Origin: Pseudomonadales bacterium
GTDB lineage: Bacteria > Pseudomonadota > Gammaproteobacteria > Pseudomonadales > Azotimanducaceae
Length of the DNA: 19,858 nt
Assembly: GCA_007128525.1 (NCBI GenBank)
Contig: SKXG01000008.1
Span: 1 to 19,858, forward strand
Reading direction: 5' to 3'
Part shown: in pieces, positions 15,868 to 19,858 of the stretch
Numbering within the stretch: position 1 is the stretch's first letter
Layout of the letters: each line of letters begins with the position of its first letter
Position numbers and translations under genes: made by a program
The notes under the pieces: model-generated
What the model saw: only the letters and a program-made list of their open reading frames with translations
Databases searched by the model: none
Told to the model about the DNA's origin: nothing

Positions 15868-17345
15868 GACAGCACCATCAGGCCAGACCGGCGCCCTATG
15901 ACTTTACCGGTGGACTGCGCGTGCCCGGCGCGCGGCGCACGCGTGGCCAGCCGGTTCAGCAGGCGCCGCTGGCCCAGTGGTACCGGCTACCACTGCACCA
16001 TGGCACGCACAGGCTGCGCGCCCGGGTTCAAGCCGGTGACCAGGTTAAACGCGGCGATCTGCTCGCAGACGGCGAAGTCTGCCTGCACGCACCGACCTCC
16101 GGCACCATTCACGGGATATTTCAGGGTCCGGCCCTGCATCCGGCGGCAACCAGCGTACCCACGCTGCACCTGCAGGCGGACGGCCAGGATCTGCAGCGGC
16201 GTACTGAGCCGCCCCGGCTGCCGACGGCACCGGCTGAGCGCGCCCTCGCCCTGCAACAGCTGCTGCACCATTGCGGCATCGTTGGGCTTGGCGGTGCCGG
16301 TTATCCGGCCTGGCGCAAGCTGTCGAAGGCACTGACACAGCAGCAGTCCGGCATCCACGCACTGATCATCAACGCCGTGGAGTCAGAGCCGGAGATCTGT
16401 TCCGATGAAGCCCTGTTGCGGGACGATGCGGACGGGGTCATCGACGGTGCCGCCAGACTCTGCCGTCTGCTGGGCATCGGGCAGTGCCTGGTGGCTCTGG
16501 CCCAGGACAACCACGACGGACTCAATGCACTGCAGGGGGCGCTCAGCCGCCGTCCTGATGGCGATCCGGCGTTCAGCCTGTGGCTGGTTGGCGACAAGTA
16601 TCCCGCCGGCTCAGAGCGGCAGCTGATCCAGAGCCTGACGGGCATCCAGCTGACCGGTAGCGCGCACCCAACTGATATCGGATACCTGTGCCACAACCCC
16701 GGCACCCTGCATGCCATGCAGCGGGCGCTGACACAGGGGCGACCGCTGACTGCGCGCCTGCTGACCATCACAGGTCCGGCGGTGGCTGAGCCCTGGCATG
16801 GCTGGGTGCGCATCGGCCATCCACTGCAGGCATTGCTGACGGACCTCGGTATCGCCTGGCCACAAGGATGTGAGCTGCTGCATGGCTGCAGCCTGACCGG
16901 CTGGCCATTGCACCCCGATGCTGTGGTTGGCAAAGAGAGCTATGGCCTGATATTGCGCGAACGGCCAGCACCACCGACTTTGCCCTGTATCCGTTGCAGC
17001 GCCTGTACAGACATCTGCCCGGCGGGCATCGACCCGCAAACAATGTGGCAGTACAGCGATCCCTGGCACCCGGACATCCTGGACAAAGCCGGCCTGGACG
17101 ACTGCCTGAAGTGTGGCGCCTGCGACCTTGTCTGCCCCAGCGCGCTGCCGCTGACGGCTCGTTTTCGCTGGGCACAGACTGAGCGCTGGCAGGCGCGCGA
17201 AGTTGACCAGCGCGCAGCGCTTGCCAGGCAGCGCTACGAACGCCACCAGCAAAGACTGGCAGCAGCAGACGCAGCCGCAAGGCAGCGCCGCGAAGCCCGC
17301 CTTGAACGCCTCGGCAAGCGGCGGCCGGAAGACTGGCTGGACTGA
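15852..17345 (+). CDS. rnfC: Rnf electron transport complex subunit RnfC (RsxC)
   Basis: Peripheral NADH- and FMN-binding subunit of the Rnf complex. The 497-residue protein starts with the RnfC N-terminal barrel (FTGGLRVPG, then VQAGDQVKRGDLLADG and APTSGTIHGI). The flavin/NAD domain has CGIVGLGGAGYP at 141-152 and INAVESEPEICSDE at 173-186. Two [4Fe-4S] motifs follow, C379-x2-C-x2-C-x3-C389 and C418-x2-C-x2-C-x3-C428. The usual INAAECEPY in this family reads INAVESEPE, so the cysteine and the tyrosine are replaced. The C-terminus is a charged helical tail ending near residue 497, without the long Ala/Lys-rich repeat extension of E. coli RsxC. Its TGA overlaps the rnfD ATG by one base. Confidence 0.95.
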   Translation: MAETLRQHHQARPAPYDFTGGLRVPGARRTRGQPVQQAPLAQWYRLPLHHGTHRLRARVQAGDQVKRGDLLADGEVCLHAPTSGTIHGIFQGPALHPAATSVPTLHLQADGQDLQRRTEPPRLPTAPAERALALQQLLHHCGIVGLGGAGYPAWRKLSKALTQQQSGIHALIINAVESEPEICSDEALLRDDADGVIDGAARLCRLLGIGQCLVALAQDNHDGLNALQGALSRRPDGDPAFSLWLVGDKYPAGSERQLIQSLTGIQLTGSAHPTDIGYLCHNPGTLHAMQRALTQGRPLTARLLTITGPAVAEPWHGWVRIGHPLQALLTDLGIAWPQGCELLHGCSLTGWPLHPDAVVGKESYGLILRERPAPPTLPCIRCSACTDICPAGIDPQTMWQYSDPWHPDILDKAGLDDCLKCGACDLVCPSALPLTARFRWAQTERWQAREVDQRAALARQRYERHQQRLAAADAAARQRREARLERLGKRRPEDWLD

Positions 17346-18367
17346 TGCGCACCGTCGCTCGATCCCTGCTGCCACTCGCCGGACCACAGCCGCCCGGCAC
17401 TGCGCACATCATGCGGTTGGTATTGCTGGCCATGGCCCCGGGCATGCTGCTGCAGACGCTGTTCCTGGGCCCGGCTTACCTCATCAACCTCGGCGTCGCC
17501 TTACTGACCGCGCTTGCCGTGGAGCGCCTGGTAAACCGAGCCCGCGGTGTGTCCTGGCCCGGTGGGCTGGGTGATGGCAGCGCCCTGGTCACCGCGGCCC
17601 TGGTGGTCATGGCGGCGCCGCCGGCAGTGTCACCGGTGATCATTGCGGCCGGCACTGCCCTGGGCCTGCTGCTCGGCAAGCACATCTACGGCGGCCTCGG
17701 GAACAATCCCTTCAATCCCGCGATGGTGGGTTATGCCATCATCCTGATTTCGTTTCCCGAAACCATGGCCCATTGGCCGGCGCCACCCGGCACCGGCGTC
17801 GATGCCCTGAGCGGGGCAACGGCACTGGAAGTCATGAATCATCGCGATGGCATCACAGTGGCCGACCTGTATCAGCAAAGCCCGTTACTCGGCCAGCTCG
17901 GGGGCGCTTACTGGGAGTGGATCAACCTGGCCTACGCCGCAGGCGGCGTATTCTTGATCTGGCGGCGCCTGATCGACTGGCGTATTCCCGCCATGTTGCT
18001 GGGCACGCTGGGCCTGCTCAGCGCCCTGTATTATGACAGCGGCAGTTCCGCCAGCCTCGGTTCACCTTCGTTTCACTGGCTCAGCGGCGGTATCATGCTG
18101 GCCGCCTTTTTCGTTGCCACAGACCCGGTATCCAGTCCAACCCAACGCCAGGCCCGGCTGATCTACGCGGCCCTGATCGGCAGCCTGATCTTTGTCATTC
18201 GCAGCTGGGGCGCATATCCGGATGGCATTGCTTTCGCCATTCTACTGGCCAATGCCTGCACCCCGGCGCTGGATCGACTGGTGCGTCGCAACGCGACGGC
18301 AGGCCAGATCGCCCCTCAGGCAGGCGGTCAGATCCGTACCCAATCATCAGATGAGGATGTCCGATGA
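17345..18367 (+). CDS. rnfD: Rnf electron transport complex subunit RnfD (RsxD)
   Basis: Integral membrane subunit that carries covalently bound FMN in the Rnf complex and contributes to ion transport. The 340-residue protein has about nine or ten hydrophobic segments and the flavinylation motif SGAT at 156-159 (VDALSGATALE), with T159 the likely attachment residue. GKHIYGGLGNNPFNPAMVGYA (111-131) and FFVATDPVSSPT are conserved RnfD/NqrB-family blocks. The ATG overlaps the rnfC stop in TGATG, and the stop overlaps rnfG by 4 bp (ATGA). Flavinylation would need an ApbE-type transferase, which is not in the window. Confidence 0.95.
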   Translation: MRTVARSLLPLAGPQPPGTAHIMRLVLLAMAPGMLLQTLFLGPAYLINLGVALLTALAVERLVNRARGVSWPGGLGDGSALVTAALVVMAAPPAVSPVIIAAGTALGLLLGKHIYGGLGNNPFNPAMVGYAIILISFPETMAHWPAPPGTGVDALSGATALEVMNHRDGITVADLYQQSPLLGQLGGAYWEWINLAYAAGGVFLIWRRLIDWRIPAMLLGTLGLLSALYYDSGSSASLGSPSFHWLSGGIMLAAFFVATDPVSSPTQRQARLIYAALIGSLIFVIRSWGAYPDGIAFAILLANACTPALDRLVRRNATAGQIAPQAGGQIRTQSSDEDVR

Positions 18368-19005
18368 CAGACATGGAGCAGCGCGAGAAGCGCATCATTG
18401 CCATCGTTCGCAACACCTGGCCTCTGGCCTTTCTGGCATTGGTCATCGGCCTGGCGCTGGCGCTGTTGCATGAAGTTACAGAGCGACGCATTGAGGCCAA
18501 TGAAGCCGCCCAGCAGCGCCAGCAGCTCGCCCGACTGCTGCAGCTGGAAGATGCCGCACTGGAAGGCCTGACTCTGCCCGACCGTCTGCCGGAAACCTTT
18601 TCCTTGTGCGTTGCGGTCAATGGCGCGCAGCAACGCTTTGCGGTTGGTCGCGGACAGGTCGGCGGCTACGCCGGCAGCATTGAGTTCATCACAGCCATCG
18701 ACCAGCAGTCTGAGCTTCGGGGCGTGGAGATTCTGCGCCATCAGGAAACTCCAGGACTGGGTGACAAGATCGAAACCGGCAAGTCGGACTGGCTGGCGCA
18801 GTTTCAGGGGCGCAGTGCCGTTGGCGACGCAGCGCCCTGGCGACTGCGCGATGACGGCGGTGATGTGGACGGCCTGAGCGGTGCCACCGTGACAGCGCGC
18901 GCACTGACACGTGGACTGTCCGATACGGCCGCCCGGCTGTCCGGCACAGACCTGACACACTGCGACTTTGCCCTGAGCTCCGATGACGCGGCGCATGATC
19001 ACTGA
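18364..19005 (+). CDS. rnfG: Rnf electron transport complex subunit RnfG (RsxG)
   Basis: Single-pass membrane subunit with covalent FMN on its periplasmic side. The 213-residue protein has one N-terminal membrane helix (about 18-36, WPLAFLALVIGLALALLHEV). The conserved VEILRHQETPGLGDKIE lies at about 121-137. The flavinylation motif DGLSGATVTARAL has T175 as the likely acceptor. It overlaps rnfD by the ATGA tetranucleotide, and rnfE begins before its stop, so the operon is tightly coupled. The final 15 to 20 residues (DLTHCDFALSSDDAAHDH) are not a recognised RnfG feature and may be a lineage-specific tail. Confidence 0.95.
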   Translation: MTDMEQREKRIIAIVRNTWPLAFLALVIGLALALLHEVTERRIEANEAAQQRQQLARLLQLEDAALEGLTLPDRLPETFSLCVAVNGAQQRFAVGRGQVGGYAGSIEFITAIDQQSELRGVEILRHQETPGLGDKIETGKSDWLAQFQGRSAVGDAAPWRLRDDGGDVDGLSGATVTARALTRGLSDTAARLSGTDLTHCDFALSSDDAAHDH

Positions 19006-19648
19006 AGGCATGCAAAACCAGTCGGTGGCCACTCATGCCGCCGATGCCATCTGGCGGCGGAATATCGTCTGGGCACAGCTGCTGGGGCTGTGCCCGCTGC
19101 TGGCGGTAAGCAGCACCACCGTCAATGCGTTGGGGCTGGCCATCGCCAGCCTGTTCGTGCTGACCGGAGCCAACCTGTGCGTATCACTGATCGGTCCGCG
19201 CATGCCGGCCCATCTGCGTCTGCCGGCCTACATGCTGGTTATCGCAAGCTTCACCACGGCCGCCATGCTGCTGATGCAGGCCTTCGCTTTCGAGCTGTAC
19301 CTGCGCATCGCGCTGTTCGTGCAGATTATCGTTACCAACTGCGTGATTCTGGCGCGCGCTGAACAGTTTGCCAGCCGCAGCGGCCCGCTGCGTGCACTGG
19401 CTGACGGCATCGCGACAGGATTGGGATTCGGGCTGGCGCTGCTCAGCCTGGGCATGGCGCGCGAAGTGCTTGGCCAGGGCACGTTGTTCGCCGGCATGGA
19501 GCTGCTGTTCGGGCCAGCCGCAGCTGCATGGCAGATCACTGTCAGCGCAGACCCGGCGCTGTTGCTGGCAGCACTGCCACCCGGCGCTTTCATCGCCGCC
19601 GGACTGCTGATCGCGTTGCGCAACGCGCTGGCCGGTGAACACCAGTGA
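18983..19648 (+). CDS. rnfE: Rnf electron transport complex subunit RnfE (RsxE)
   Basis: Integral membrane subunit of the Rnf complex and paralogue of RnfA. Conserved blocks are QLLGLCPLLAVSSTTVNALGL near the N-terminus, LFVQIIVTNCVILARAEQFA in the middle, and the C-terminal LLAALPPGAFIAAGLLIA. About six membrane helices are visible. The start is uncertain: ATG at 18983, 18995 and 19010 are all in frame and overlap or follow the rnfG stop; 19010 gives an N-terminus closest to E. coli RsxE (GAAGGC sits too close to it for a normal ribosome-binding site). The longest form is reported. nth follows after about 50 bp. Confidence 0.93.
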   Translation: MTRRMITEGMQNQSVATHAADAIWRRNIVWAQLLGLCPLLAVSSTTVNALGLAIASLFVLTGANLCVSLIGPRMPAHLRLPAYMLVIASFTTAAMLLMQAFAFELYLRIALFVQIIVTNCVILARAEQFASRSGPLRALADGIATGLGFGLALLSLGMAREVLGQGTLFAGMELLFGPAAAAWQITVSADPALLLAALPPGAFIAAGLLIALRNALAGEHQ

Positions 19649-19698
19649 ACGATGCAGCCTATCCTGTACCTGACAGATGACCTGAAGACCGGATCACG

Positions 19699-19858
19699 AT
19701 GAACAAAGCGAAAAGAACCGAAATTTTTCAGCGCCTGAAAGCGGCCAACCCGAAACCGACCACCGAGCTCAAGTACGACTCACCATTCGAGCTGCTGATT
19801 GCCGTGATCCTGTCCGCGCAGGCCACAGACGTCAGCGTCAATCAGGCCACCCGCACCC
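19699..19858 (+). CDS. nth: Endonuclease III (partial, cut by window end)
   Basis: Nth is a DNA glycosylase/AP lyase that removes oxidised pyrimidines in base excision repair. The 53 residues visible (MNKAKRTEIFQRLKAANPKP, then SPFELLIAVILSAQATDVSV) are nearly the E. coli Nth N-terminus. The helix-hairpin-helix, the catalytic Lys and Asp, and the C-terminal Fe-S cysteines lie beyond the window. GGATCACG precedes the ATG. The rnf operon followed by nth is the standard gammaproteobacterial order, and cotranscription is likely. Confidence 0.96.
   Translation, partial: MNKAKRTEIFQRLKAANPKPTTELKYDSPFELLIAVILSAQATDVSVNQATRT

Overview
The window is GC-rich, densely coded chromosomal DNA from a gammaproteobacterium. 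Three points support this. Most proteins are close in length and motif to Pseudomonas- or E. coli-type housekeeping proteins. The rnfABCDGE-nth block is a standard gammaproteobacterial arrangement. The divergent mrp/metG pair with dcd, and the purM/DUF2066/hda neighbourhood, are also typical of the class. The genus cannot be fixed from the sequence. No insertion sequence, prophage, CRISPR array, tRNA or rRNA is visible, and no gene-free stretch exceeds 300 bases.

Layout. Positions 62-844 (minus) encode a double-hotdog acyl-CoA thioesterase-like protein, divergent from mnmH (952-2094, plus), the tRNA 2-selenouridine synthase. mnmH converges on and overlaps a serine hydrolase of the beta-lactamase/EstB family (2077-3285, minus), which lies directly downstream of serA (3317-4513, minus). 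Behind a perfect intrinsic terminator lies a diiron ferritin-like/R2-like protein of unknown function (4633-5793, minus). Next is a minus-strand operon read from right to left: DUF2066 exported protein (8386-9639), CDP-alcohol phosphatidyltransferase (7766-8380), hda (7051-7752) and a MurG homologue of Firmicute type (5927-7054). purM (9751-10815, plus) diverges from it. mrp/apbC and dcd (minus, 10828-12495) diverge from metG (12692-14719, plus). The rnfA-B-C-D-G-E operon (14766-19648) follows, then the start of nth, cut by the window edge.

How the genes work together. Most of the region is core metabolism and information processing: purine synthesis (purM), dCTP deamination (dcd), serine synthesis (serA), Fe-S delivery (mrp), methionyl-tRNA charging (metG), tRNA wobble modification (mnmH), replication-initiation control (hda) and DNA repair (nth). 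The Rnf complex couples ferredoxin/NADH electron transfer to a membrane ion gradient. Mrp and the Fe-S-rich Rnf subunits and Nth sit close together, but a shared role is only inference.

The most unusual features are: (1) an array of 22-bp tandem repeats filling the metG leader, whose last degenerate copy contains the metG start codon and whose central copies carry a TGAGCTCA palindrome; (2) a MurG of Firmicute sequence type, translationally coupled to hda; (3) an orphan diiron ferritin-like protein with a complete six-ligand set; and (4) an RnfC with an altered ECEP-type motif. None is enough to claim a new multi-gene system.
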